DNA of 44,564 bases from Verrucomicrobiia bacterium (GCA_020439995.1 JAGROY010000201.1:1-44564); one strand, 5' to 3'; shown: positions 8,713 to 17,494, counted from the first letter of the stretch. The notes: generated by a model not told the origin, from the letters alone. Made by a program: numbers and translations.

Positions 8713-9903
8713 TCAGCTGTTTTCAGTTCCCTGCTCAAGAAACTCCACGATTCCAGCAGCACGCCCAACGCCCTTCTCCCAGGAATACTCCTGCCTCAAA
8801 CAACCGCGGTTCTGCTCAAGCGTTGCGTTATCGACCCCCTGAAGCTGGGAGGCGCGATCGGCAAAGTCGCTCCCAAATGGTTGCACCTTGACTCCAATGC
8901 CCAGCAGAAACTCGAGCGCCGGGTTCCTCGGATTGATGAACACATTCGCCCCCAGGTAAACTGCAGCGATGATATTTCCCAGAGCCTGCTGCCGATGATG
9001 ATTCATCACCACCGTCCCGCAACTGCTCATGATCTCCATATAGCGCTCTTTTGGCACAAACTCTGTAAGCGGCATGAAGGCATCACCCAGGATCTTCCTC
9101 CCCTTCCGCATTATGATCTCTTGATAGCGATCACTATAAACCCGCTCGCCGCCGTACGAGAGTGGTACAATAACCTTTGTAGTCGGCTGCAGCATGGAAG
9201 ATATCTTATAGAATGCGTCAACGTGATTGCAAGTCATCGCATTTGAATTTCCTACAAGGATGTTGCCACCTTGTTGACTATTATTCTTTTCAGGATTCGG
9301 CACAAGCGATTCAACCCAACCGTAGTTGAATCTGAGCAGAACAGCACGGAATCCAGGAAGAGACCTTATTTCATTCCATTCATTCGGTAACACTGTGGCA
9401 CAACAGTCCATTCTCGAAACTGCAGACAAGTAATCACGAGTTCTAGCAGTTCTCCGCACTCCCAACTGACATAGAATCGCCGTTAAAGGCGTCCAATAAG
9501 CCCTCATCCGAGTCGCGAGGCTCATGCTTCGCTTGATCCCGGCGGTATGCCTCGCAAGAAGTGAAATTGCCAGTGGCGGATAAGCCTCATGAAGGTCAAA
9601 CCCAAAGGACAGCCACGCCAGCCGCAATCCTTGCGGTGCTTCCCTCGCCAGCTCGATAAAATCACTGTTCAAGCTGTGGAAGACGACCCCTTGATATTCC
9701 TTAAAACGTCCCCAGAATTCCTTCTCCTCACCACGCACCAAGAGTAAACATTCCCCCACTCTAGCCCGGCGAATATTCACCAATTGGTCGGCATTTTCAA
9801 TACCCAGAACAACCAAATAATCACCACTATCATGAGCCGCGTCAAAAAGTTCCATCGCAGTGTCGATGAACTTTTCGTCATTACAAATGTGAACAATACT
9901 CAT
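8713..9903 (-). CDS. WecF-like TDP-N-acetyl-amino-sugar transferase (GT56)
   Basis: The 396-residue protein resembles TDP-Fuc4NAc:lipid II transferase (Glyco_transf_56). It begins with MSIVHICNDEKFIDTAMELF, typical of WecF. The glycine-rich NILVGNSNAMTCNHVDAF is a hallmark of the family, followed by KVIVPLSYGG, the VPKERYMEIMSSC segment and VMNHHRQQALGNIIAA. WecF transfers Fuc4NAc from TDP-Fuc4NAc. The adjacent VioA/VioB/RmlAB-like genes would supply this kind of donor, so the cluster makes sense as a unit. It is cytoplasmic and probably membrane-associated. The 118-base gap to the aminotransferase gene shows nothing notable. Confidence 0.85.
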   Translation of the reverse strand: MSIVHICNDEKFIDTAMELFDAAHDSGDYLVVLGIENADQLVNIRRARVGECLLLVRGEEKEFWGRFKEYQGVVFHSLNSDFIELAREAPQGLRLAWLSFGFDLHEAYPPLAISLLARHTAGIKRSMSLATRMRAYWTPLTAILCQLGVRRTARTRDYLSAVSRMDCCATVLPNEWNEIRSLPGFRAVLLRFNYGWVESLVPNPEKNNSQQGGNILVGNSNAMTCNHVDAFYKISSMLQPTTKVIVPLSYGGERVYSDRYQEIIMRKGRKILGDAFMPLTEFVPKERYMEIMSSCGTVVMNHHRQQALGNIIAAVYLGANVFINPRNPALEFLLGIGVKVQPFGSDFADRASQLQGVDNATLEQNRGCLRQEYSWEKGVGRAAGIVEFLEQGTENS

Positions 9904-10229
9904 TTACTAAGGTAAGTTAGGATTCTGGTTGGTAACTTACTGATTACTGAGAAGAAGAGACAATGAACGCAACAACCGGAATACGAGCTAGCAGTGACTT
10001 CAAGGCCCGGACAGTAGAACTCGTCCGCCGCGGTGAGGCCATTGTTTTGACTCGCCAGCCTTCAAAAGGTCGCCTCCCCATGATCGGGGCGCTTACGCGG
10101 GGTCGTTGCGAGTCCACACAATCATGCAGTTCGCATAACACATACCAGACCACCCTCCACCCCCAAAGAAAGAAAGATTCGACCACTGACAAGATCAACC
10201 TACTCCGAATAGTAATGGAGGAACTACCA
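9904..10229. other. Intergenic region with possible antitoxin-like remnant
   Basis: No intact gene is visible. A plus-strand frame starting at 9963 (MNATTGIRASSDFKARTVEL, then RRGEAIVLTRQPSKGRLPMI) has the shape of a Phd/YefM antitoxin N-terminus. After about 45 residues it loses resemblance, and no toxin gene follows. This region lies downstream of a truncated glycosyltransferase copy and looks like a zone of past rearrangement. Confidence 0.35.
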
Positions 10230-10562
10230 TCACACTTCGGTACCTCTACCACTCCTCGCCAATTTGAACGCTTCATATGAACGCCCAATATGGACGTAAC
10301 CCTGCAGAACCTTCTCAACTCGCTTCGCTTTTGGGAATACAAGGTGGGAAACCATCAGAAAAACAAGATACTTGACTCCTTTCAAGACTTCTCGGCAATA
10401 CCAAACAGGACGATTGGTCGTCAACAAACCCTGGTAGTTGATACCCGCCAGATGAGCGCTTCCGCGACCTTGACTTAGCGCGCGCTTGCGGAGCGTCCGC
10501 ATCGTCAACTCATACGGTTTTAACCGCTGCTCGACAACCACCTCCGGAGATCATCTCATACC
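10230..10562 (-). pseudogene. Truncated GT2 glycosyltransferase fragment (tandem paralogue)
   Basis: The minus-strand frame 10541-10230 (EQRLKPYELT..., SQGRGSAHLAGINY, SYEAFKLA) matches the C-terminal third of the intact GT2 gene just upstream. About 58 of 90 aligned residues are identical by my count. At the nucleotide level homology extends through GAGATGATCT to about 10562, but five bases present in the intact gene (ACTGT in its ATGATCTACTGTCC) are missing, so the frame is broken. All of the catalytic N-terminal domain is gone. The fragment starts exactly where the intact gene stops, sharing the GAGATGATC bases, which points to a deletion between two adjacent paralogues. Confidence 0.8.
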
Positions 10563-11549
10563 TCTCTTAGCTAGCTTCGTTCGACCTGCCACCTCCGCTA
10601 AGTCATGACGACAATTTGGGGCCAACTTAAATGCCTCAAATGATCGACCAAGGTCAACAAATGCTTGCTGCATTTTCTCAATCCGCTTTGCTCGGGGAAT
10701 GACCAACAACGAGGCCAACAGACCGAGTAGATTTCTAACTGCTTTTAAAATCTCCCGCATATACCAAACTTTTGGATTTGTCTTCAGTAAGTTATGATAG
10801 TTAATTCCTGAGAGGTGAGCGCTTCCGCGACCTTGACTTATGGCGCGCTTACAGAGCGTTGGAATCGTCACCTCATGCGGTTTCAATCGATGTTCCACCA
10901 CTGCCTCAGGACAGTAGATCATTTCATGACCTTCGTTAGCCAGTGGAATCAGAAAGGAGGTTTCACTCCCCATTAGCCTTCCATTACCTTTCGGCCCGAT
11001 CGATTCGCAGAAATTGGGATGCTTCTGCAAAATGCCCTTCCTTATCCAATAATTTCCGCCGAACGGGAATACCTCTACAGGATAAGGTCCTTCGGGAATG
11101 CGCAGATCGTGCTGCGCAAAACTCGCACTCAAGACTTTTGGTGAAGTCGCCCACGAGGGCCTCTCATGCCCCGGCCAACGCAGCAAAATGCGACCACCAA
11201 AAACATTGCACCCCGGATGACGCAGCGCTGCAGCTTCAATTTGTCTGAGCCAATCCGCTGCAGGTGTAATGTCGTCATCCGTAAAAACAATCAGATTCCC
11301 CAAATCAACTTCTCTCAATGCTCTGTTTAAGGCCCTGTTCTTTCCGGGCATGGGTTCTTCCAAAAAAATCAGAGGCAGCGCTGATCTATGACGTTCGATT
11401 ACCTCAGCAGTCGAATCAACACAAGCATTGGCGACTACAACAATCATAAGCTCCATCCCGAAAGACTCCAAACCTCGATAGGCCATCAATGTCTCATTGA
11501 GAATCTCCGCACGATTGTGGGTCGCAAGAATAACCGATATCGTTTCCAT
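10551..11549 (-). CDS. GT2 family glycosyltransferase
   Basis: This 332-residue inverting GT-A transferase starts with ISVILATHNRAEILNETL, has the nucleotide-binding VVANACVDSTAEVI and the metal-binding FTDDDITPAADW. An acceptor-domain GGNYWIRK and the C-terminal SQGRGSAHLSGINY block mark a subfamily also seen in the adjacent truncated copy. There is no membrane segment except a weak hydrophobic LLGLLASLLVI near the C-terminus that may be peripheral. Its last residues (KRGMR) are encoded at the junction with the fragment, so its C-terminus may have been altered by that fusion. An IS element sits 52 bases upstream of its start, cutting it off from the rest of the operon. Confidence 0.88.
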   Translation of the reverse strand: METISVILATHNRAEILNETLMAYRGLESFGMELMIVVVANACVDSTAEVIERHRSALPLIFLEEPMPGKNRALNRALREVDLGNLIVFTDDDITPAADWLRQIEAAALRHPGCNVFGGRILLRWPGHERPSWATSPKVLSASFAQHDLRIPEGPYPVEVFPFGGNYWIRKGILQKHPNFCESIGPKGNGRLMGSETSFLIPLANEGHEMIYCPEAVVEHRLKPHEVTIPTLCKRAISQGRGSAHLSGINYHNLLKTNPKVWYMREILKAVRNLLGLLASLLVIPRAKRIEKMQQAFVDLGRSFEAFKLAPNCRHDLAEVAGRTKLAKRGMR

Positions 11550-11591
11550 GGATAATGGGCAAAAATGTTATCCCTACGCCATGCCTCGTAG

Positions 11592-11620
11592 ATTATACGA
11601 CTAGGGCACGTTTGCAATAA
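11592..11620 (-). promoter_or_regulatory. Possible hybrid promoter at the IS left end
   Basis: On the minus strand a perfect -10 TATAAT (11592-11597) lies just outside the IS target duplication, with TTATTG (11615-11620) inside the IS at 17-base spacing. TTATTG is a poor -35 match, and an alternative TTGCAA would be only 14 bases away. If active it would drive the genes downstream of the insertion. Confidence 0.3.
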
Positions 11621-12448
11621 TAATGCTTGTACTTATGGATTTTATGGCTTGTTTAAACGAATGACTCATTAAACCACGTCCCAAAAAAGTATCATTTTGT
11701 TATCCGCCAAGTGATTATTCCATCCCTGAGGGAATTTGAATCCAAGCGGGGCAGAGGCCAACGTCTTGATCTGGTCGACGTTGTTGCCGGCATTTTTTAT
11801 ATCATGCATGAGGGTATCCGCTGGCGAGCCCTGCCAGCAGTGTTTGGCAAATGGCAGAGTACCTACACCCGGTTTTACCGCTGGACCAAAAGCGGTGCCA
11901 TCGACATTATCTGGCGAGCAGTGGCCGAGGAACTTCAGCAGGGAAAACTGCGCAGTCTCGATGCGTCGCATGTCAAAGTGCATCAGGATGCGAATGTCAA
12001 AAACCCTCAAGATGAAGCAATAGGAATGACCAAAGGGGGGCGCAACACAAAGATTCACGCTCTGGCCGATGAGGTGGGGCATGCTGTCGAACTTGATGTC
12101 ACGCCGGGCCAGAACCATGACTCAACCAACGCAACCAAAATGACTGCGGACATTGAGCCAGAAAAGATTGTGCTTGCGGACAAAGCCTACGACGTGGACG
12201 CACTGCGCAAGGATCTCACCGACAGAGGAATTGAGATCTGCATCCCTCCTAAATCAAACAGGAAGTCCCCGGCCAGTTACGATAAAGAGACTTATAAGAA
12301 GCGCCACCATGTGGAAAACTTCTTTCAGAGAGCCAAGCGCTGCCGCCGGATCGGCACGCGCTACGAGAAAACCAAAATGATGTTCCTGAGTTTCGTAACT
12401 CTCTTTGCCATCGTTGATTACTACCTCCACTGATTTTGAAAACGCGCC
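11605..12448 (+). mobile_element. IS5-family insertion sequence, 844 bp
   Basis: The element is bounded by imperfect inverted repeats: GGCACGTTTGCAATA at the left end and GGCGCGTTTTCAAAA as read inward from the right, 12 of 15 matching. It is flanked by direct CTAG copies at 11601-11604 and 12449-12452, which fits the four-base YTAR target of IS5-type elements. It carries one DDE transposase. Length and ends look complete, so it may still be mobile. It is inserted between two glycosyltransferase genes, opposite to the direction of the EPS operon. Confidence 0.88.
11711..12433 (+). CDS. IS5-family DDE transposase
   Basis: The protein has 240 residues from a GTG start. The frame is open upstream to about 11657 without an ATG, and family members begin a little earlier, so an unusual start codon upstream is possible. 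The N-terminal IPSLREFESKRGRGQRLDLV and GIRWRALPAVFGKW are typical of the IS5 group. Catalytic residues are visible: first Asp in RSLDASHVKV, second Asp in VLADKAYD, and Glu in HHVENFFQRAK with the following R...K. It is a single uninterrupted frame, unlike relatives that need frameshifting between two frames. It is the only convincing plus-strand gene in the window. Confidence 0.9.
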   Translation: MIIPSLREFESKRGRGQRLDLVDVVAGIFYIMHEGIRWRALPAVFGKWQSTYTRFYRWTKSGAIDIIWRAVAEELQQGKLRSLDASHVKVHQDANVKNPQDEAIGMTKGGRNTKIHALADEVGHAVELDVTPGQNHDSTNATKMTADIEPEKIVLADKAYDVDALRKDLTDRGIEICIPPKSNRKSPASYDKETYKKRHHVENFFQRAKRCRRIGTRYEKTKMMFLSFVTLFAIVDYYLH

Positions 12449-12576
12449 CTAGCCAGACCTGCAGTTTTTAGAGATTCTGCCATCCTGTATACCCCTTTCC
12501 AACCTTCAAGAAGCGATCTAGAATTGGTAAATAGCGGGCATAAGGCAACGGGACAATGGTGGCACTACTTCAATGC

Positions 12577-13596
12577 TCAACTGGATTTGTCAAACTTCCG
12601 CCTTTCCCACCGATCAATAGCGCGAGACTTGACCTGAGGAACCACTTGGCTCGCCCACTTGGCAGTACTCCAGCCGAAAATTTTCTGAACCCATCTATAC
12701 TTCCATGCTAATCTAGGAGGTTGAAGCTCCCCACCAAGATCACTCGCCAAGCTCTCGAATTCCGAAACTAGCTCAACCTCATCTTTGTAGTAGTGATGGA
12801 ACCATCTTTGCAAAAAGTTGATACAAGCCTCCCGTGATCGAGGTGAATCCTCGAGAAAGAGCAAATTCCTAACATGTGATTGCATGGACAACCACTGAGC
12901 CTGCAACCGCAAAGGACAAGACGTCAGATCACCCCACGAACCAAAGGGAGTACGCCGATAGTATACTAGTGGGCCTTCAACAAACTTCACCCCATTGCTT
13001 ACCATCAACACTCTGAGAAAAAAATCCCCGTCATCGTCTGTAATCATTCTCTCATCCCACTTGCCAGCTTCCAGCGCCAACTCCCTGCTGATCAGCCATG
13101 TCGCGGTTTGCTGATGATCATTATTCGCCAGCTTTCTGTATAACCATTCCTCCCTTGTAAGGTCAGCCCACAAAGAATTCCTGTTCAATCCCCCTCTTTG
13201 CGGGTCGTAATGAAAGTGCTTCCAGCCACATGAGATCATGAACCTCTCGCTTTCTAACAACCTAATTCTCTCCACTTGTCTTTCAATCTTATCGCTACTC
13301 ATCATATCGTCCGCATCCAGCCACATTACATAATCTCCACTTGAGAGCTCGAAGGCCAGATTCCTCGCCGAGGACGCACCCTGGTTGTCCTGCTGGTGGA
13401 TTTTCACCTTCGGCGATTGAAACCGTTCGGCGATCTCAAGCGTTCGGTCGGTAGAACCGTCGTCGACAACAACAATTTCGCAATTTTCCCATGTCTGCTG
13501 CAAAGCAGACGCTATAGCCTCTTCAATCCAACGCTCCGCATTGTACGAAGGAATCAGGATCGAAACCAACGGAGAACATTTAGCAGATGAAATCAT
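12577..13596 (-). CDS. GT2 family glycosyltransferase
   Basis: The protein is 339 residues from the ATG at 13596. The frame extends upstream to 13845 but that would overlap the end of the beta-helix gene, while SPLVSILIPSYNAERWIEEA directly after this ATG is the expected N-terminus. GT-A motifs are VVDDGSTDRT and the metal-binding WLDADDMM. The later segment with ITDDDGDFFLR fits the acceptor-side aspartates. It has no obvious membrane segment. It is the last gene before the IS element in the transcription direction, and 124 bases of unremarkable sequence separate its stop from the IS target site. Confidence 0.88.
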   Translation of the reverse strand: MISSAKCSPLVSILIPSYNAERWIEEAIASALQQTWENCEIVVVDDGSTDRTLEIAERFQSPKVKIHQQDNQGASSARNLAFELSSGDYVMWLDADDMMSSDKIERQVERIRLLESERFMISCGWKHFHYDPQRGGLNRNSLWADLTREEWLYRKLANNDHQQTATWLISRELALEAGKWDERMITDDDGDFFLRVLMVSNGVKFVEGPLVYYRRTPFGSWGDLTSCPLRLQAQWLSMQSHVRNLLFLEDSPRSREACINFLQRWFHHYYKDEVELVSEFESLASDLGGELQPPRLAWKYRWVQKIFGWSTAKWASQVVPQVKSRAIDRWERRKFDKSS

Positions 13597-13652
13597 TGAC
13601 TTGTACCGTTCATTCACCCGATCATACTCGACAACCCCAGCCACAAATCCAG

Positions 13653-15410
13653 CTAATCCAAGACAGGACGGGATGGCGCAGTTGGACGCTGCGATTCGTA
13701 ACGACTTTTCGCACCGTTTGATCGAGTCAAACCATCGACGTCTGGGCCGATACACGGCCAAGGCACGCCATCTGCAAACCATTCTGGTCTGCTTGTATGA
13801 TACAGACTCGCGGGAAGCGTCCGCATCGAAATGGAGTCGCTCCATACAGTGGACTCCGTAACATAGTCGTAGTTTCCGTGACGAATGAGCGTGTCACTCA
13901 CCTCCACGTCGTAACTCGACGTTCCCCCACCTTCACCATAATATCCCAACATGAAAACTTTGTAGTGGTTGCCGTAGGGGCTGGCTGTCGGCGCAACATC
14001 CTCGTAAGTGCTGAAGCCGGCAGGATTTATCAACTTCGCAACATCGTCGACTATTCCATCGTATCCGAGCACATTACCCAACACGTTGTAATACCTATGA
14101 TGCATGTCTAATTCAATCGAGGACAGTGCCGATGTCTTTCCTTCTTCCTTCCCCTTAAACCAGTTCCGGAAGATCGTATTGTGCCATGCATTGCCATGGA
14201 AGATATCGCCTACCACTCCGCGAGTACCTGAGTTTCCCTCGATCAAGTTCATGATCGGAAATGCTGAATGGAATAAAATGTCTGGCTTCTGAATCGCTGC
14301 CTTTTCATCGCGCGCGTTTGCGAAATGATTATACCCTACGACGCATCCAGATGCACCATAGCCGAGAACCATCTGGCCACGATTACCGTCGAAAATATTG
14401 TCTTCCAGCAGAAGCGCTGTCGTCTTCGCTGACGGCTGCCCACTATTAGGAGTTCCAAGCTGGATCCCATACCCTCTGGAAGAGGTGATCGGTGGCAGAA
14501 TTCCGTCGAACGTACAGCCCCGCAATTCACAGCGCATGGTGTCCAACATCCAGACGTGACATACACCCGCATTACGCGTCCTAACATCCTTCATCCAGCA
14601 ATAGGCGGCAAACCCGAACTCGACGATCTTCGAGCTGGAGGCGCCTTCATTCAATAAAGTGACATTCTCGAGTCCTGCGTACTCTGTAAAATTTCGTTGC
14701 CTGGGGCTCTCACTCAGGAAAGGATACCGAATCCTCGCGTTCAGCGCAGTTCTGTAGTCGGAATAGAGAGGAGGAATGATCCCACATAAACCATCGGCAT
14801 TCACCGAGGTAATAGTGACCCACTGACCTTTCGCCCACGGGCCACCACCACTTTCGATCCCTGACATGATGACATCGGGCTCGTTATTCTCTTGAATTTG
14901 AACCTGCATTCCTGGCCCGAGATCCGAAGGCAACGTTCCCAATTCAATTACGTTGTCTCCCTTCGCCGCACTTTTCGATAGAAGCCTAGGCTCACTCCAT
15001 GCTTGGTATTGGTAGAACCGCACTAACGGTGCCGCACTTCCCTTAAGAACAACGTCACCAGGACGAATGCCCCGCAAAATTCTCCGGTGAGGTATCGAAA
15101 TCGACTTGTCAATCCTATAGGTTCCTGCCGGAAGTGCTACCACCTGATCATTGGGGCAATTGCGCAGGGCATTTTGAATCTCTCCTGAAACATCCGTCGA
15201 GCCACTGGCGTCTAGATCAGTAAGAGTAGTAAAGATCTGTTCACGCTTCGGAATCCCCCCGGGGACACCACTTAATCTCCAATCAATCCTGCGCTCCTCC
15301 GGTATCAGAGCCTCCTGCGCACGCACAGTCCCGTAGTTGAGGATAGTAATCAAGCCAACGATCAGTAGCCTATTCGTGGCAGAAAGCATTAGCATCGAAG
15401 TTGTCATCAT
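13653..15410 (-). CDS. Secreted right-handed beta-helix protein
   Basis: The 585-residue protein has an N-terminal signal peptide (hydrophobic LLIVGLITILNY, cleavage likely after VRAQ/A around residue 32). After that, DLDASGSTDVSGEIQNALRN and VVALPAGTYRIDKSISIP are the entry of a pectate-lyase/GH28-type parallel beta-helix, continuing with NVTLLNEGASSSKIVEFGF, CELRGCTFDGILPP, LLEDNIFDGNRGQMVLGYGASGC and NLIEGNSGTRGVVGDIF. It is exported to the periplasm or cell surface. Such proteins in EPS loci may be lyases, epimerases or hydrolases acting on the polymer; I cannot identify catalytic residues. It sits between a methyltransferase and a GT2 gene in the same operon. Confidence 0.75.
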   Translation of the reverse strand: MMTTSMLMLSATNRLLIVGLITILNYGTVRAQEALIPEERRIDWRLSGVPGGIPKREQIFTTLTDLDASGSTDVSGEIQNALRNCPNDQVVALPAGTYRIDKSISIPHRRILRGIRPGDVVLKGSAAPLVRFYQYQAWSEPRLLSKSAAKGDNVIELGTLPSDLGPGMQVQIQENNEPDVIMSGIESGGGPWAKGQWVTITSVNADGLCGIIPPLYSDYRTALNARIRYPFLSESPRQRNFTEYAGLENVTLLNEGASSSKIVEFGFAAYCWMKDVRTRNAGVCHVWMLDTMRCELRGCTFDGILPPITSSRGYGIQLGTPNSGQPSAKTTALLLEDNIFDGNRGQMVLGYGASGCVVGYNHFANARDEKAAIQKPDILFHSAFPIMNLIEGNSGTRGVVGDIFHGNAWHNTIFRNWFKGKEEGKTSALSSIELDMHHRYYNVLGNVLGYDGIVDDVAKLINPAGFSTYEDVAPTASPYGNHYKVFMLGYYGEGGGTSSYDVEVSDTLIRHGNYDYVTESTVWSDSISMRTLPASLYHTSRPEWFADGVPWPCIGPDVDGLTRSNGAKSRYESQRPTAPSRPVLD

Positions 15411-15442
15411 TTAAAGCGGTTGATTGAAAACTACCCAGTCAG

Positions 15443-16045
15443 TTATCGGAGAACTAAAACCACAGTATCAACATGGTCAAATTCCACGCTTTCTAACAAT
15501 TCCATATTACTTCTGAGTAACTCAATTATAGCTTTACACCTCTCTTTGTCAAACATCCGAACAATGAAAACACCGTTCGGATTCAGGTGCGAATCGAGAC
15601 GTCGCAAAAGTGGCAGAATTTGCCCGATTGGGACGTAGAAAAGCGATTCTCGAAAAAGAATCACATCATACTTAGCCAGCGGCTCAAATCCAACGATATC
15701 GCCCACATCATATCGGTTTTTGGCCCGTCGCCCTGCTCTTTGTGACCGCTTAGTTGCGAGCTCAACTGCCACAGAGGAAATATCGACACCAGTATACTCA
15801 GAATACGAGTGCTCTGAAAGTTCAGCTCCGGTGTTTCCAGATCCACAGCCGAGATCTAGAATAGTACCCCCATTTACATAACGCTCTAGTATAGCATAGA
15901 TACAATCATCGTTGGTTGCTTCCAGATAGTTCCACCTTCCCTCAGAGAACTCCCTGTTCCATAACCAAGATTTCAAACGCCGCGTTCCGAATTTCTGCGT
16001 TCCGGCCCGCATAACGTTAAATATTTTTGTACCAATCGCTTTCAT
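15443..16045 (-). CDS. Class I SAM-dependent methyltransferase
   Basis: The protein is 200 residues with the SAM-binding motif I LDLGCGSG at residues 63-70, an acidic motif II-like YTGVDISSVAVELA, and the post-motif DVILFRESLFYV. The C-terminal part (LNPNGVFIVRMF) completes the seven-stranded fold. The context suggests O-methylation of an EPS sugar or of a glycan terminus, but the acceptor cannot be read from sequence. It starts about 110 bases after the Wzy stop and is followed 32 bases later by the beta-helix gene. Confidence 0.82.
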   Translation of the reverse strand: MKAIGTKIFNVMRAGTQKFGTRRLKSWLWNREFSEGRWNYLEATNDDCIYAILERYVNGGTILDLGCGSGNTGAELSEHSYSEYTGVDISSVAVELATKRSQRAGRRAKNRYDVGDIVGFEPLAKYDVILFRESLFYVPIGQILPLLRRLDSHLNPNGVFIVRMFDKERCKAIIELLRSNMELLESVEFDHVDTVVLVLR

Positions 16046-16156
16046 ATTCGCTCTGCTCTATCGCTTCTCACAAGTAGAGACTTGCTGTTCATCGGCTAAT
16101 CCCACCCAACCTGATAAGTGAGCAAAAACCACAGGCACGACTCATTCATCAATGAC

Positions 16157-17485
16157 TTAGTCAGCGTCGCCACGGTGCGCCCCGTCTTCCCCACGGATCG
16201 ACATGAAAACAAGAAAACACAGCCAGGGAAGACTAAGGCGCGCGAAGCTTGCCTCGGTGAAATTGTATACAATGATCATCAGACAGCCTGCAAGTGACAG
16301 CGCAACAAAACTGTCCTTGCCCCTTAATAAGCGGAACCGCATGCTGAGAAGAGAGGAAACCAGAAAAGCCCCGAACAATCCGACACCAACCAGCCCAGTA
16401 TTCAGGAACAGTTCCAAATAGCCATTATGCGCCTGGTTAAGCCCCTTGTAGACTTCCCAAACTTGATCCAAGCGTTCGCCGATCCAAAAACTCTCATAGC
16501 CGACACCAAGAACGGGAGCGTTGTGAATAGAGAGTAGGAGTGGCCACAAATCGGTTCTAGTGGTTAGCGACATGTCCCGGCCGAGCGCCTTAACGAAGAG
16601 TTCGCTAAATCCGAAGAAAATCTCTACAAATGCGACTAAGGGAAACGCAATTAAAACCGCTATCTCAATTGTTTTAAAGTGCTGTATCCCCGTCTTCGAT
16701 GTTAGCCCAAAGAATAAGAGGGATCCTACGATTGCACAAACCAATGAAGTCGCGCTATCAGCCTTCATCAAGAGCCAGCTAGCGAATAGACTATTCAATG
16801 CGAAGATTAGAGACGGTCTACTGCGCTCAGGGACACGCGTCCATGTCGCCCCGCTACGCCACGCCCAGCAAAAGTACATGATCGCAAGAAAACAAATGCA
16901 GCCAAGACCATTCTTCCCCGACGACACTCCTGAAATAGAGACCTGCCACGTCCATCTATTGTAACTTCTTCCTAGATCCGGATAGTACTTCACGAGTAAC
17001 ACCGAAAATGGCACAAGAATCGTGAATAGACGAAAAAACAAACGGGCGATCGCTTGTCGAGGAAAGCGATCCGAGAGCAGAACAAGAATCATTACGAGGG
17101 ATCCTGCCTCCTTGACCAGTCGCTTAAATGCAACCGCAGGAAAATCGGACCAGAGAAGACTGACCAAGCAGTATCCGTAGAACACTGCAAGCAGAGGATA
17201 ATCTATAAGGAATGCCCCAATCCTTACTCGCCTCTTAACCAGAACAGCTGATCCCACAAGAATGAGAGCAAGAAACACTGCGCGGTCAAGCGGACTTCCC
17301 TCTTCTACGCTCGTTCCTCCAAAATCAGACCCAAACCAATAAGAAACCGGACGTGAAGCAACTACCCCAAACCACAGAACGGGCAACCACACTGCAGGCG
17401 ATGTATAATCTCCAAGTCTCCCTTCCTTACGAATTGCCCAAATTACATAGCCAGAGAATACAATGAGGGCGAGATTAGGAGGCAT
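16157..17485 (-). CDS. Wzy-like O-antigen/EPS polymerase
   Basis: This 442-residue integral membrane protein has roughly ten to twelve hydrophobic segments. The diagnostic periplasmic-loop motif of the O-antigen ligase/polymerase family (Wzy_C) is present as NQAHNGYLELFLNTGLVGVG, preceded by GVGYESFW. A conserved FSVLLVKYYPDLGRSY and the GVSSGKNGLG element are typical of this subgroup. It polymerises lipid-linked repeat units at the periplasmic face. It is the only candidate polymerase in the window. The gap of 9 bases to the oxidoreductase stop upstream indicates co-transcription. Confidence 0.87.
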   Translation of the reverse strand: MPPNLALIVFSGYVIWAIRKEGRLGDYTSPAVWLPVLWFGVVASRPVSYWFGSDFGGTSVEEGSPLDRAVFLALILVGSAVLVKRRVRIGAFLIDYPLLAVFYGYCLVSLLWSDFPAVAFKRLVKEAGSLVMILVLLSDRFPRQAIARLFFRLFTILVPFSVLLVKYYPDLGRSYNRWTWQVSISGVSSGKNGLGCICFLAIMYFCWAWRSGATWTRVPERSRPSLIFALNSLFASWLLMKADSATSLVCAIVGSLLFFGLTSKTGIQHFKTIEIAVLIAFPLVAFVEIFFGFSELFVKALGRDMSLTTRTDLWPLLLSIHNAPVLGVGYESFWIGERLDQVWEVYKGLNQAHNGYLELFLNTGLVGVGLFGAFLVSSLLSMRFRLLRGKDSFVALSLAGCLMIIVYNFTEASFARLSLPWLCFLVFMSIRGEDGAHRGDAD

Positions 17486-17494
17486 TAGAATTCT

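Noticed and set aside
13597..13845. N-terminal extension of the GT2 gene up to 13845
   Set aside because: It would overlap the 3' end of the beta-helix gene by almost 200 bases, and the extra residues are Arg/Cys-rich and unlike any GT2 N-terminus.
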